A stretch of 64,000 nt of DNA from Eutreptiella sp. 'Long Island Sound 2002' (GCA_964036045.1 OZ038385.1:24636853-24700852), one strand, 5' to 3'. Positions 42,799-53,796 are shown, numbered from the stretch's first letter. A program made the numbers and translations. Notes: a model not told the origin generated them from the letters alone.

Positions 42799-42820
42799 AG
42801 TGCGCGAGGCCTCGCGCACT
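42799..42820. repeat. Palindrome P10
   Basis: Perfect copy, flanked TTG/CAG. Confidence 0.85.
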
Positions 42821-43139
42821 CAGGTACATAAAAAAGCAATTTATTTCGCAGGACAAAAATAGGTGCAACTGGAGACCCGCAGAATGTCATTTTTGAAAAT
42901 GAGCTCCCGAAAAGGCACGCACCAGTTGGTTTTTGAAATACAAAAACGACAAGATTGGTAAAACACACCCTTCAAATCAGACAAAATAATAGTTTATTTT
43001 AATAAACAAAAACTGGAAAAAAGCAGCAAATTGGGTAAAATTGTATTTTTTCGGTGGTATCTGGGTCATGTGTGCTGCAAATGTCCAAAAAGAATAGTTT
43101 TTCGGGCTGTCGTTTTTTGGGTCCTTCTCTTCCAAAAGG
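42821..43139. other. Tp1 right subterminal region
   Basis: AT-rich and non-coding. TATTTTTTCGGTG near 43045 is similar to TTTTTTTCGGTG near 25043 in the MITE. Confidence 0.4.
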
Positions 43140-43162
43140 GGGTGCAGTTTGCGTGGGCTAAG
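43140..43162 (-). repeat. Tp1 right terminal inverted repeat
   Basis: GGGTGC...GTTTGCGTGGGCTAAG, complementary to the left end with one mismatch; preceded by AAAAGGG as in the MITE. Confidence 0.9.
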
Positions 43163-43167
43163 TCAAC
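43163..43167. repeat. Tp1 target-site duplication, right (TCAAC)
   Basis: Matches 33797-33801. Confidence 0.85.
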
Positions 43168-44095
43168 TGATCCTACCACTTATTGTGGTTGTACTTTTTG
43201 ACTGATTCGGAATTCAGTTGCTTGGCCATGGTGGCCAAGCCATATCCTGTATCTGGCCCAGCTCTTATGCCCCAGATTTCTAACCAACTCCATTTTATCC
43301 AAACGAGTGCACATGAAGTGCTTGGTGCTACCTTGGAGGCCTGAGTCATGCCAGTTTTCACATAAAAATCATTTGTTTTATCCATTTGTGGTTGAATCTT
43401 TGTACTTAAGCCTGCTCCGTCTATCTGCAGCCCTTCTGTGATACACTTGATCTCAAAACTATTCATTGATTCGATCCACATCCTGTTTGTGCTCTACTTG
43501 CTGCTTTGGTGCTGTTTTTCAACACCAAAACATGCAGGATTTCATCAAAACTATTAGGCCATAAATCAAGGATATCTTTCTATTGCTTTTCGTTGAGACC
43601 TGGGAAGGAACTGCCGAAGGGGAAGAGTTTTGCAAAGAATTTTACGATGCATCAGTGCTGTGAGCAGGGCTGGCAGGGCAGGCGGGGAGGTTCCGGTGCT
43701 GGATGCGCTCAGGGAGACAATGTTCGAGCAAATATTGCGGGTCACACGGGCTGATTCCACATGACGTAAAGCCTGACAGAATATTTTGTGGTTTCACTGC
43801 ATCAACATATGCATCTGTCCACAGTTGCACACAGTCACCACGGGAGGGGGCTCTCTGATAATTTTTCCTTTTCCAGTGTTCTTCCTTTTTGCGAAACGAG
43901 GCCTTCATTGCCCTGAAAACGGCTTGTGCTGGTTTTGTTGCCTGGCCTTGTGCTTAGACTTAACCACTTCCCAACGCGACAGAAACCAAGACGTAAATGC
44001 CGCCCCTGAGCATCACATGGCTTCCCTGCCCACTAAGATTCAGGAACGTAGGAAGAGAACCCTGGAGCTCGTAGTGGCTCCACGACCCATAGATA
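43168..44095 (+). other. Sequence between Tp1 and Gy3, partly Gy1 LTR
   Basis: It starts as the continuation of the Gy1 3' LTR. I could not find where the LTR ends. A minus-strand transposase-like fragment is described separately. Confidence 0.35.
43642..43908 (-). pseudogene. Possible pogo/Tigger-type DDE transposase C-terminal fragment
   Basis: The minus-strand frame reads DAVKPQNILSGFTSCGISP and then CDPQYLLEHCLPE. The pattern N-I-x-x-G-F-x-x-x-G-I-x-P near the C-terminus is usual in pogo/CENP-B-like DDE transposases. No DDE triad is present, so this is at most a remnant. Confidence 0.35.
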
Positions 44096-44101
44096 GGAGC
44101 A
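44096..44101. repeat. Gy3 target-site duplication, left (GGAGCA)
   Basis: Identical to 55576-55581. Confidence 0.8.
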
Positions 44102-44892
44102 GAATGTTTTATAGTGATTTCAACACTGTGTGTTTGTTGTGCCTCTCCTGCTGCTTGCTACTGGTGTAGGGTTTCCTGCTGCTTGTTTTTGATGAGGAAA
44201 ATGTTTTGTTTGCTGAAATACAACCAATCCAGGATAGCCCAAGCCAGAGATAAGCAAGGAGAAGGGAATCAGGATCAAAGCATGAAGGGCTGCAGTGTAA
44301 ACAGTGAAAGATGTTAGAATATTCACAGAAACTGCAACTCAGGGCAAATCGGATTGCATATTCAGAAAGATAGCTGAAATGTTTTGGAAAAAGAGTTGGA
44401 AAACTGCCCCATGGTCACTCAATCTCCATAGTGCCATCTCAGGAGATGTGCACTCTTTGTTTTGGGTCCCATATGTGCTGAGGTGGCAGGGCATGTGGCG
44501 ATGAGGTCACTGCCATGTCACATGGGATCTTCCTACTTAGCTAGGCTGACCGGGAATTGAACCAAGGACCTCTCAAATAGAGGTGCCCAGCCCCCTAGGG
44601 TGCATACCACTAGGATAGCTAAGAATTCATGAGAAAACATAGATAAATTCATAGGCTCTGCCCTGGATATGTCAGTTCTCAGTCAACTCAGGAAAAGATG
44701 AATAGCCTCACATTGTTAGGGGATTAAGGGGTCCACTCCATATCCTGATTTAGTGTTTGGTTGCATAGGTCAAAATGTGTTATCACCACTTTTGGTTGGG
44801 CCAATACTAAGATAAAAATGCAAGAGTGCTTGGAGCGTCTCTAATACGACTAAAGTATACCGTAAAGCATTGGAAAAGCACTTTTTCTTACT
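44102..44892 (-). repeat. Gy3 3' LTR
   Basis: Matches 54786-55575 with few differences. On the minus strand it starts AGTAAGAAAAAG, right after a GGGGGG tract, and ends CTATAAAACATTC. The usual TG...CA ends are absent. Confidence 0.85.
44538..44625 (-). other. tRNA-like Pol III segment in the Gy3 3' LTR
   Basis: The minus strand has a B box, GGTTCAATTCCC (44552-44563), and an A-box-like TAGTGGTATGCACC about 45 bases upstream, with GGTCAGCCTAGCTA at the end. It looks like a tRNA-derived sequence captured by the LTR. Confidence 0.45.
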
Positions 44893-46330
44893 CCCCCCTT
44901 GTGCTGTGGTGGCCACCACTGTCGCACTTTCAGGAGAAAGGGATTTTTTCTTGGCCTTTCCTTGGTTTCCACATCTACTTTAAAATACCTATAGCTTCCC
45001 TCACACAGAAAAATGGACGCTCACCGTGGCTGGCACCTTTTTGCTGCTTTGTTCGTGACATTTCCTACAGAAAGCTCAGCGCTCATGGCGCTGCTGGGGT
45101 TCCTGTGGCTTGGGTGGGTTAGTTTGGGAGCATGCCAGAAACATATGCATGTGCATCCCTCCCTCCAAGACACAGCGCGACACTAACCCAACGCCAGACT
45201 CTGTATGGACATCCGCTCTGGTTGTTAAAACCTGCTGGCGACCTGCTGTCCTGATCTTAGGGCGAAGGGAGTCGTCAGGAAATTAAATTGCCCCTTGGTG
45301 GGGTCTTGGGTTCTGCTCAGTCTCCTGGCTGCTGCTTTTCGGCCCAGAAAGCGGCCTACTCAGTGACGCTTTCGCGAGGATATCTGCAGAGGCAGGAATG
45401 GGAGAATTATGGACGAATCCCCGCAAGCGCGAAGCGACAACACATAAATCCGTCAAATGACGGCCTAGAATTTTTCTAAGACAACAGACCTGACCAGAAA
45501 CCAATTGTGCATCAGATGCACATTTTTATAAAAATTGTAGTCATCTCTCGATTTTTTAAATCCAGAAATTCCTACGCAGAAAAAAGCGGCGCGCAGGAGC
45601 GGCTCCTAGCAAAGCACCGGTAAATACAGAAATAATGAGATTATAAACGTATGTCTCACGTAGACAGGAAAATGACGAGACACACATTAATAAAGAAACA
45701 TACAGATTCCACCCACACAGACAGTAAGAATCAAAAATCCAAGAATTCCAAAATCAACGAAAAGGGTTCAATGACTCAGGTATAAACCACAGGTGTGCTC
45801 GTCTCGTATGCAGCATGCAGATTGCTCGTCTCGTGTCCCCGTGAACGAGTCTTGTAGCTGCGCTAACAAACAATAGAGGGCCAGATTAGAAATATTGCAG
45901 ATGATTAGAGGTGAGATTAGGGAAAAAACAGATGGCCTTCGGCCAGGGAGTGGTTGTCACGGGGGGCTACCGGCCCTGCCCTGCGGTGCAATGCGGGGCA
46001 AACGTGACAACTGCTCTTACAGCCCAACCACCCTTTTTGTTGCACTGATTAGAACATACACACGGGTGCATAAACGATTTGCGTGCTTGTGTCTTAATTT
46101 GCACGCTTCCGTCTCGATCTGCACTCCACCTTGCTCTCTCTCTCCAGCGGTGAGTAAGGTAGGTAAGCCCAGGTGGGGCCACCCCCTGGTAGAGTCCGTG
46201 ATTGTGGGTAAGATTTGTAGGTTTGCCGCACCCAGATCGTCCACTCGTGCATGCTCGCGCATTCACACACGCATTAAAGGGTAGGCCACGCGAAATGCGC
46301 ACGGTAAACCTTGTTCAGGTTACCCAGGGG

Positions 46331-46364
46331 CTCCTCTGTACGTTCTTTAAGAGAACCTGAGGAG
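46331..46364 (-). other. Conserved hairpin with covarying stem (Gy3 copy)
   Basis: Outer stem CTCCTC/GAGGAG, one mismatch, one G-C pair, then the GTA bulge and inner stem GTTCT/AGAAC with a 5-base loop. Inner stem, bulge and position match Gy1 at 31976-32007 while outer pairs differ in a compensated way. Confidence 0.6.
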
Positions 46365-46407
46365 TCTCTTAACGCTTGCTTGCTTGACAGGGGTTGTTTG
46401 AGGACAG

Positions 46408-46442
46408 CGTATTATAGGTCACACTGAGAAGCGTATAATACG
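46408..46442 (-). other. Perfect 9-bp inverted repeat in the Gy3 3' UTR
   Basis: CGTATTATA and TATAATACG flank 17 bases; the Gy1 counterpart is at 31902-31936. Confidence 0.45.
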
Positions 46443-47210
46443 TGGAGCGTGGCTTGGTTCCTCAGCCGCAAACACCCCTTCATTGGCCTTTGCTTTACAG
46501 GTGGGCAGGTAGAGTGATTGGTGCAGCAGCGTCCCATTTTTTTCTTGCCCTGCTAAACAAGGGCGCTGATCACACAAACAATTGACTGCACCTCAGCCAG
46601 GAGTGGCGAGGGCAGTTCGACTCCATCGACATCCACGCTGTGCACGCAACAAGAGCACCCCTTCCCTCCAAGCCCTAGCAGGGAAACGCGTTGTGGCGTC
46701 CCTGTTAGGCCACAGTTGCTTAGCAGCGCTGTGTTCTCTTGTCTTCTTCACAGGAGGGTCACTAGGACTCACGACCTGACCTCCAACAACATGCAGTAGA
46801 GCGTGAGTGTAGGAGTGGTAATCCTGAGTGGGGGCTTGAGCCAGTTGCAGAAGTGCTCGCCCACCAGGTTGGTGCCACTGTAGGTAGGGTGTGTAAAGTA
46901 GTGGTGTCTCCTGTCCCGCGTGCTTTTCCTCGTGGGCAGGGGAGTGTGTCAGCTTTTGGCCTTTAGCAAAAATGGGCGTTTTGTATGCCCTTAGCACACT
47001 TGGCCACCCCTCCCCTCTAGTAGGTAGGGCTTTTGCCGTCTTCCCCCAAGGATAGGCGCCAGCACAGAAATTGGGCGCCATAGGAGTGGTACCAGTACCT
47101 GACCAGGACCTTCGGTCCGACATCAGCGAAGCCCGTTGATTCGGGAGCCACGCCCGGGAGAGAAGTGAGACACACACAGACATACGTAGCACACTTAGGG
47201 GTAAGGTTCA

Positions 47211-47873
47211 GTCCCTAGCTTTAGTCTTGGAGGCAAGCGTCCCAGCGAGCCTCAGCAACTCACCAAGGTTGTTCTGGGACAAGTAGTCAACCAGAACTGA
47301 GTTTAGGCGTCCCTCAGGTAGAACAAACGCAGAGAAGGGCTCCCAGGTGGCCTCTCCGACTCAAAACCCTTCCCAGAGGGTGAGGAAGCGCCAACCCTGG
47401 CAATAGCGGTGGCGTAGGACAGACTTCACCAGGTAGAAGCCCTCCTTAGCCATCTCCTCGGCGTTCATGTCGGGGAGTTCCCCTTCCACTTCCATAGGGC
47501 TGGCAGCCCCTTGTAGGTCTAGGGCGGCGATTTCCTCGTCGTTCAGCTCCCACTCCTCCCCACAGAGGTCTTCAGGATCATAGTAGCGCTTCAGGTGTTG
47601 AGCAGCGCACACCAGGGTCCCCCCTAGACGGGGACAACACCGCACGGTGATACGGTGTCCATCCACTGATAGAATCTTGTACGGTCCGAAGTATGGGTCA
47701 TCGCTGGTAGAGCGTGGCCAGGCGGGTAGTCGACTGTACCCACCAGCACCCAGTCCCCCTCTTGGTAGGTGGCCGGTACTCGGTGCTTGTTCTTCTTGTT
47801 CCACTGACGCTCCCTCACTCTCTGGAGCATAGCCTTGGCCTTGTCCACCTTCGCTTGTTGCTCTTGGACCCAT
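47211..47873 (-). pseudogene. Gy3 integrase C-terminus and chromodomain
   Basis: The frame from 47873 covers DDPYFGPYKILSVDGHRITV, an acidic spacer and the chromodomain start GFYLVKSVLRHRYCQGWRFL. A TGA (47361-47363) follows LWEGF; the same frame then continues VGEATWEPFSAF to a stop near 47211. The aromatic cage positions match Gy1. It overlaps the integrase frame in another phase, so a frameshift lies near 47700. Confidence 0.75.
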
Positions 47874-49345
47874 TCACCCACAGAAGAATGGGTGTCCTCT
47901 GGATAGGGGGCATGCAGGAACCATGCCGGGCGCCCTAGGAATAGCTCATGGGGCGAGTACCCAGTAGCTGAACTCTCTTGGGAGTTCATCATCAAGGATA
48001 TGACGGGGAGTAGTCTCACCCAGTCTCTGGTGCGTTCAGTTTTGCACCATATCCTTACATTCTCCTTGAGGACACGGCTCTGTCGCTCACATAGGGGCTT
48101 GCTCGTGTGCGAGTAGGGGATCCCCGTAGACACCTGGACATCGAGGGAGCTCAGGACGCTCTTGTACCAGCCGGTATCTGAGCGTACTCGTACGTCCTCA
48201 TCGGAGTTGATCTCCTTGGGCGCCCCATAGACACAAAACCTCTCCTCCAGGAGTATCTTGATAGTCTCCTCCCCGGTAATGTGCTTGGTACATGGGAACA
48301 CCCTGGTAAACCTGGTCAACCCACAGGTTACCACGAGGGCGAAGTCATAGCCCCCAAACTTCGGCATCTCCGTGTAGTCCACGTATAGAACACTGTTAGC
48401 ACAGTGAGGGATGGGCAGGGTCGAGTAGAGACCTCTGTCCCTGATATCCCCTGGTTTGCAGGACCTGCACGGGCACTTGTCCACGATAGGCTGGAGGGTT
48501 TTCCGCAGTTGGTCGTCAGTCCACGTAGTGTGGAACCACTGCTTGAACAGCCTCAGGGTACGGTCAGCACCCACATGACCGCTGGACTCATGGGTCCGTT
48601 TCAGCAGCGCTGGGACTCTGTCACTAGGCACCACGATGCGGTACTCGTGCCAGAGGTAGCTCTTGTCCCTCTTCCACGGATCTTGGTTGATCAGGAGGGG
48701 TTCAAGGCGTTTCTCCAGGCGCTTGTAGATATCCCCGAACTCCTTCAAGTACTCCGATTGTTGGAGTCCATTCAGCAGGCGTATCATCGTCATGTTGAGG
48801 TCCAAGTGGAAGTCCATACAGCTGAACGCCTCCTTAGCCAGCGCTTCAGACCGGGCACCAATCAGGGCGTTGAAGTTGTTGCGGCTGATGTAGTCTGCAC
48901 ACTCGTTCTTCACTCCCTGGATATGGTGTACCGTCAGCCGTAGTTGACTGAGGTAGGTCCACCAGCGCCGTAGCTTGGCCTTCTCAGGTTGGGGGCCCTT
49001 CTGGAAACTGCGGACCGGTTCTTGGTCGCACAGCCATACCACAGGGTTACTCCCCAACAGTCGTGCTTGTGAGGATAGCACTAGCATACCCGCGAGCAAT
49101 TCCTGCTCATAAGTGGAGTAGTTCCCCCTGGCCTGGTTCCATTTCCAGTTCCAGTGGCCCAGAGGTACTACGACCCACTTGTCGTCAGGGTAGCTGTGCT
49201 TGAGGGTTCCATCTCGGTTGAGACCTTCCGTCCCCCGTTGGGAAATGGCCGAGTCGAACTCTTTTTGCACTGAACGGCGCCTTTTGTGGCTGGCCAGGCC
49301 TGCCGAGTCGAACTCCTCCTTCTCTAGTGCTTGCCATTGGAACAA
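47624..49345 (-). pseudogene. Gy3 RNase H (most) and integrase
   Basis: The 573-codon frame begins in RNase H just after a TGA (49349-49351) that follows TDASNVGGG. RNase H motifs NYSTYEQELLAGMLVL and VVWLCDQEPVRSF are present. The integrase zinc-binding region is THESSGHVGADRT...CPCRSC. The catalytic triad is complete: YVDYTEMPKF, INSDEDVRVRS and PLCERQSR. It ends out of phase near 47624. Start codon is not meaningful because the product is part of a polyprotein. Confidence 0.8.
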
Positions 49346-49348
49346 CGT

Positions 49349-50290
49349 TCATCCACCGCCCACATTGCTGGCGTCGGTCACCAGGATAATCTCCCCTTGT
49401 GCCCTAGGCACGCCCAGGCACTTAGCGTTGGCCACCTTGTCTTTGAGCTCGTCAAACGCTTGTTGCTCTTGTGGGCCCCAGCGCCAAGTAGTACTCTTCT
49501 TGATCAAGTCCGTCAGAATGGCGCTGGTGTAGGTGAAGCTTTTGATATGGCGGCGATAGAGGTTGCACGCCCCAATGAAACTGCGTACATCATGAAGTCC
49601 TTTCTTGGGGTCTTCGTGTCGTACCTTAGCATCCATCAGGGGTTTGGCCTTAGAGGCCGCTGGGGTCCACCACCCATAGCCAACGTCAAACCCCAGGTAC
49701 TGCATGGTCTCCTGCATGAACTCACACTTCTCCAGCTTGAGTTGTGTGTGGTTCTCCTGGCAGACCGCAAAAAACTCACCCAAGAGGATTGGGTGGTCCT
49801 CCTGGGTATTGGTCCCGAGGCATACATCGTTGATGTGAGCTTCCATCTGGGCCCCACGGGATATAAGCTCCTGCACCTTAGGTCTCCTTCGTAGGATGGA
49901 CAAGATCTTGTTCATCAGCTCTTGGAATAGAGCGGGTGCGTTGGCCACGCCAAATGGCATGACCTTCCACTTGAACACCCTCTCCTGAGGGGTGATGAAG
50001 GCCAGTAGCTCCTGAGCGTTGGGCGTCAGGTCCACTTGCCAGAATCCGCTCCTCTTCTCCATCTTGGTCTTGTAGCGACAGGAGGCTATCTTCTCCAGGG
50101 TAGACTCCATATTGGGAATGGACCCTGAGTGGTTCAACGTTTTCTTGTTCCGCTCTCCGTAGTCCACTACCAGCAGTTTGGCTGTAGACCCGGGTTTAGC
50201 CACCAGGAAACAGGGGCTGCAGTGTAGGGGGTAGTCCCCGTCCTTGTACTCCAGGACTAGGCCAGTGTCGATACATCTTGTATCTCTCAC
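49349..50290 (-). pseudogene. Gy3 reverse transcriptase
   Basis: Motifs in order: SPCFLVAKPGSTAKLLVVDY, KMEKRSGFWQVDLTPNAQE, KVMPFGVANAPALFQELMNK and MEAHINDVCLGTN. The active-site box is HIND where Gy1 has HIDD, so the first catalytic Asp is replaced by Asn. The thumb/connection DVRSFIGACNLYRRHI is kept. The frame is shifted relative to the preceding pol frame at about 50285, where a TGA replaces an Arg codon of Gy1. Confidence 0.85.
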
Positions 50291-52191
50291 TCAATCTCGT
50301 CGGCCTGCTCTTTAGGAGCTGGATAGGGTCTCCTCCGGATCTTCTGACCCACGAACTCGGGTTTCAGCTTGAGGTCCATCTGTACCAGCTTGTCACATGA
50401 AGCTGGAGGGGGTAGTTCTCCGAACACCTCCAGATAGGTCCTTATAAGCTTCTGCACCCGCGGGTCCAATAGCTTGATTTTGTCCTCCATGTCCTCGTCA
50501 GAGTGTAAGTTGCTTGCCCCCTGAGTAATAGACGTCAGGAGGTGATCATCCACCAACTTCTCGCCCTTGGTAGTGTCCTTCAACCCTTGGTAGGCATATA
50601 GGAGGTCTTGTTCAACCATCTCCGATGGACGATGGCAACATAGGCAGGCTCGAGGGGGTTCACATACACATTCCTCCGAGAGGTCGTCCTTCTCTGGGGT
50701 CCTCACATGGGCGCCCCACAGGCTCTTCATGAGCTTAAGATCTACCTCCCTTTGGCAGGTGGTGTTCTTCTCTTCGAGGTCCTCCTTCAATTGGGATAGA
50801 TCTCCCATACGTCCTTGCTTCAGTGGCCATGAGCTGCGGGTAGGCTTAGCGTAGCATAGCTTTTTCGCCACCAACTTCCTCTTGGAGTCCACATACTCCC
50901 TTAGCCTGGATCGAGGGTCCAGCTCTTCGTCCACGGGGTCTTCCACCCTCATGGAGAGTAGGGGTTTCAGTGGGGCAACGTACTCGGCGTTTTCCACTTC
51001 CTCCACACAGGTCTGCACGAAGAAGGCGTTGTGCTCAGTTTTGTCATCTGAGTGGAAAGAGCTAGGTAGCTCGGATAGTCCACACTCAGAGACTCCATCA
51101 GGAACAGGTACATGGCAGGGAGAGTTGGGGGCGTTGGTGTCAGTCACGACGTACTCATCTCCTCCGGGTATAGTCTCAATAGCATCTTGAGGTCGTAGTT
51201 GATCCTTCAAGTCACCCAAGGCGAGTCCATCGCTTTCTCGTTGTATAGCCTGGACCAGAGTCGGGTCCAGATCCTCGCAGGGGATGGAGGTAAGACCTCC
51301 GTCCACCACGCTGAGCATACTCCCCCATCCGGGTTTCCCAATAGGCGTCTTACGCCCCGGAGACACGTAGATGGCCTCATCAGGTAACCGAACAGAGCTG
51401 ATAGTCAGCCTGTCCAAGAGGTTTCGCCAGTACTCGTTGCCCCCATGGGCTCCCCAATCGGGGGAACAAAGGACCATACGGGAACGTTCCAAGTCCACCT
51501 TGGTCAGGACCTTCCCCAGTTTACTGAACCTGGGGTTCCCGTAGGCCATCCCAAAAGAGGGCCAGTAAAATTTGTAGCTGCAGTTCTTCCCCTTGCTGCA
51601 GTAAAGGTCCAGTACATGCTGCTTGTCGCTGGCGAACAACTCCACATTCAGGTCTTCTCTAGAGTAACCCAACTCCTTCAGACCTTGGTCTAGGACTTCC
51701 CCCAATAGTTGATAGTCCTCAGTTTTCGAGGCCGCCATCATGTTGGAAGTCTCCTCCTTCGATAGCCTCAGGTAGCTCGAGGTATGTTCCGCCTGCTCCA
51801 GTGGCACAGACTCTCTGCCACTGCCGTGGTCCACGTGGAGGAGGTAGGGCGCTTGCAGCGTCAGGGATTGTATCTGGGAGTGCTTCACGAAGAAGTCATT
51901 CCTGAATACAAAGTCGAAGGCCTCAGTGTCCATCACATAGAACCGATGGGCAATCGTCCGGGAGCCCATAGGTACCTCCACTTCACAGTCCCCGCAGCTG
52001 TGCACCACATGTCCATCCTCCATTCGTATAGCCGCGGTGGTCATGGTGTTCTTCAGGCTCCCACAAGGTAAAATTTTCTTGGCCACTATAGATATGGTGG
52101 CGCCAGGATCCAATACCCCCAGGGTGTGGCGTCCCCCTAGTCGGATACGTACCCAAGACACCAGGTCCTGGGTGCCACCGGAGCGTCCCCG
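50287..52191 (-). pseudogene. Gy3 protease, methyltransferase-like domain and linker
   Basis: This 635-codon frame is in phase with gag across the TGA at 52192-52194. The protease motif is LDPGAT where Gy1 has LDTGAT; loss of the Thr makes activity doubtful. The methyltransferase-like domain follows: NVELFASDKQHVLDLYCSK, GMAYGNPRFSKLGKVLTKV, MVLCSPDWG and LLDRLTISSVRLPDEAIYV. An acidic and Cys-containing linker (CVCEPPRACLCCHRPSE) leads to the RT start (QMDLKLKPEF, RRRPYPAPKEQADEIE). Confidence 0.75.
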
Positions 52192-52194
52192 TCA
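52192..52194 (-). other. In-frame TGA between Gy3 gag and protease, candidate readthrough stop
   Basis: GAG TTC TGA CGG GGA. UGA followed by CGG is a known efficient readthrough context in tobraviruses. It is homologous in position to the TAG at 584-586 of Gy1. Confidence 0.55.
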
Positions 52195-53796
52195 GAACTC
52201 CGCGGGACAGGTCAGCTCGAACCCCTTGTTCCGCAGCTTGCGGGCCATCCTCATGAAACGGCTTCTCTTCTTAGCGTTGCCGTCATCACCACCATTGTGC
52301 TCCCGCTTGGCCCCTTGTTTCTTCTGGGCCTGCGTCTGTGAGCGTGTGGTAGGACCAGACTGCCCTCCAGAGGGCTCGGAGTTCCCCCCTGGATTCGGGT
52401 TGGGGTTGCCTCCGTTCTTGTTGGTGTTCTTGCTGTCCTTGTCTGGCTGGCGGTTAGCGCCTCCTCCTCGTCCACCTTGACTCTTGTCTTGCCCTTGTCC
52501 ACGTCCTTTCAACTTGCCCTTGCCGGAGTCGTTGCCTTTGCCTTTGCCTCCACCTTTGCCAGAGCCTTTGCCAGGATCTTCCCCCTTCAGCTTCGCCGAC
52601 AGGCGTTGCTTGTGGTAGCACTCATCCTCGTAGTGCTTCCTCTTCCCACAGAAGGCACAGGTAATGGTGCACCTGTAGTGATCCGGCAGCTTCACCTTGG
52701 CGCCGGTGTTCTTCTCCTGATGCTTCCCTTGGACTACGAAGCAGTCTCGCTGCTCGCAGTCAGGGGCGTGCTGCAGGTGGCCCTGCTTGTCTCTGGCATC
52801 ACACCAGAAGGGCTCCTTGACGTTTTCCATGATACGTGCGTGGGCGTGTTTGGGGGTAGTCCCCTGCCCAGGTCTGGATCCTTGGTACCCTTTGCCATGG
52901 CCTCCAGTGCCTCCACCTCCGGGACGGTAGTTGTTCAGGTGCTGGTCGCTTTCTTTCTCCAGCGCCAGCTCCAGGAGTAGTACACATAGATCCTCGTAGC
53001 GGAGGGATCTAGCCTTGCGCTCTGCCGTTGAACGGCACTCGTCCCACAGCTCTCGAGGGAGCTTAGCCACCAACCAGAAAAGCAGGTCGTCGCTGCTGTA
53101 GGAACCGGGCGTCCATCGTTCAGCCCAGTGATCCAGGTCAGCCAACAGCTCAGAGACCCTGCCAGGTTTGGGGTTGTTGGGCAGCACGGCCAGGTTCTGG
53201 ATCTCGGCCCTGATGGAGAGGTCGGTTTCATAGGTCGGGTACTGCCTCTCCAAGGCAACCAACACATCGGCAAAGGTGGCGGAATTAGTCACGATCTGTC
53301 TGACCTGCTTCTCCGGGTACTTGGTCTTGCAGCACTGCAGGAGCAGATCGCACTTGACCCGTCCACTAGCGTGGGTTTGGCCGGTCAATCGGAGAAACCG
53401 GCCAAAATTCTCAGCGAACTCGCTGAGGTCCTTGCCTGTGAACTCAGGCAGGTTCACCACGATCTTGAAGGTGGCAATAGCTTTAGCCTCCTGAGACCTG
53501 CGTCCCTCAGGGCGTCGGGTCTTCCTCTTCTTCTTCTTCTTCTTCCTACTTGGTTTCTCGGGGTCCTCCGGGTCGTCCTCTGAGGGCGAAGCAGAAGTCA
53601 TCGACGGCGGCTCATCATCGGAGGGGTCTCCGCCTAGATCACTAGAGCCATAGGGCTCCACGTCAACCATTGCCCTCAAGGCTGTCAGCCCCAGCCGGTC
53701 CAGCTCGGCTCTCGTAGAATTCGTCACGTGGCTGTAGGGCGGCTGGGCCGTTCTCGGTACAAAAGGGCTTCTCGGTATCGCTGCAGGGGTCGGCAT
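52195..53796 (-). CDS. Gy3 gag: basic region, capsid and nucleocapsid
   Basis: The 534-codon frame begins at ATG, in phase with the preceding gag frame through a TGA. A Lys/Arg stretch (RKKKKKKRKTRR) is followed by a helical capsid-like domain (NLPEFTGKDLSEFAENFGRF, LALEKESDQHLNNYRPGG). A Cys/His cluster (FWCDARDKQGHLQHAPDC) and a CCHC knuckle (CAFCGKRKHYEDEC) precede a long Gly/Lys/Asn/Gln-rich tail. It packages the element RNA. Confidence 0.75.

Larger units (their letters stand above)
33802..43162 (+). mobile_element. Tp1, 9.36-kb DNA transposon of an unassigned type
   Basis: Terminal inverted repeats are CTTAGCCCAAGCAAAC... and ...GTTTGCGTGGGCTAAG, with TCAAC duplicated outside. The same ends and a 5-bp duplication are seen in the MITE at 24437-25105. 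Inside are a 665-codon putative transposase (37224-39221), a spliced second gene (39471-42228), a small basic ORF (42337-42597), a LINE fragment (about 34500-35830) and ten copies of a 22-bp palindrome. A 5-bp duplication is known for Transib, but those ends (CAC...) and the transposase differ. I cannot place Tp1 in a named superfamily. Confidence 0.85.
44893..47210 (-). other. Gy3 3' UTR and polypurine tract
   Basis: The tract is the complement of CCCCCC at 44893-44898. The first part (44893-45010) resembles 57020-57152 on the opposite strand, including the palindrome TGGTGGCCACCA. The part 46300-47190 resembles the Gy1 3' UTR. No gene is visible. It contains two conserved inverted repeats. 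Confidence 0.6.

Noticed and set aside
33999-42820. The repeated palindromes as a CRISPR array
   Set aside because: Spacing is irregular (57 bp to about 4.8 kb), copies lie in introns of a eukaryotic-style gene, and the spacers are not of uniform length.
44102-44892. Repeats at 44102-44892 and 54786-55575 as independent SINE-bearing repeats
   Set aside because: They abut a primer-binding site and a polypurine tract and share an outer GGAGCA duplication, which identifies them as LTRs of Gy3.
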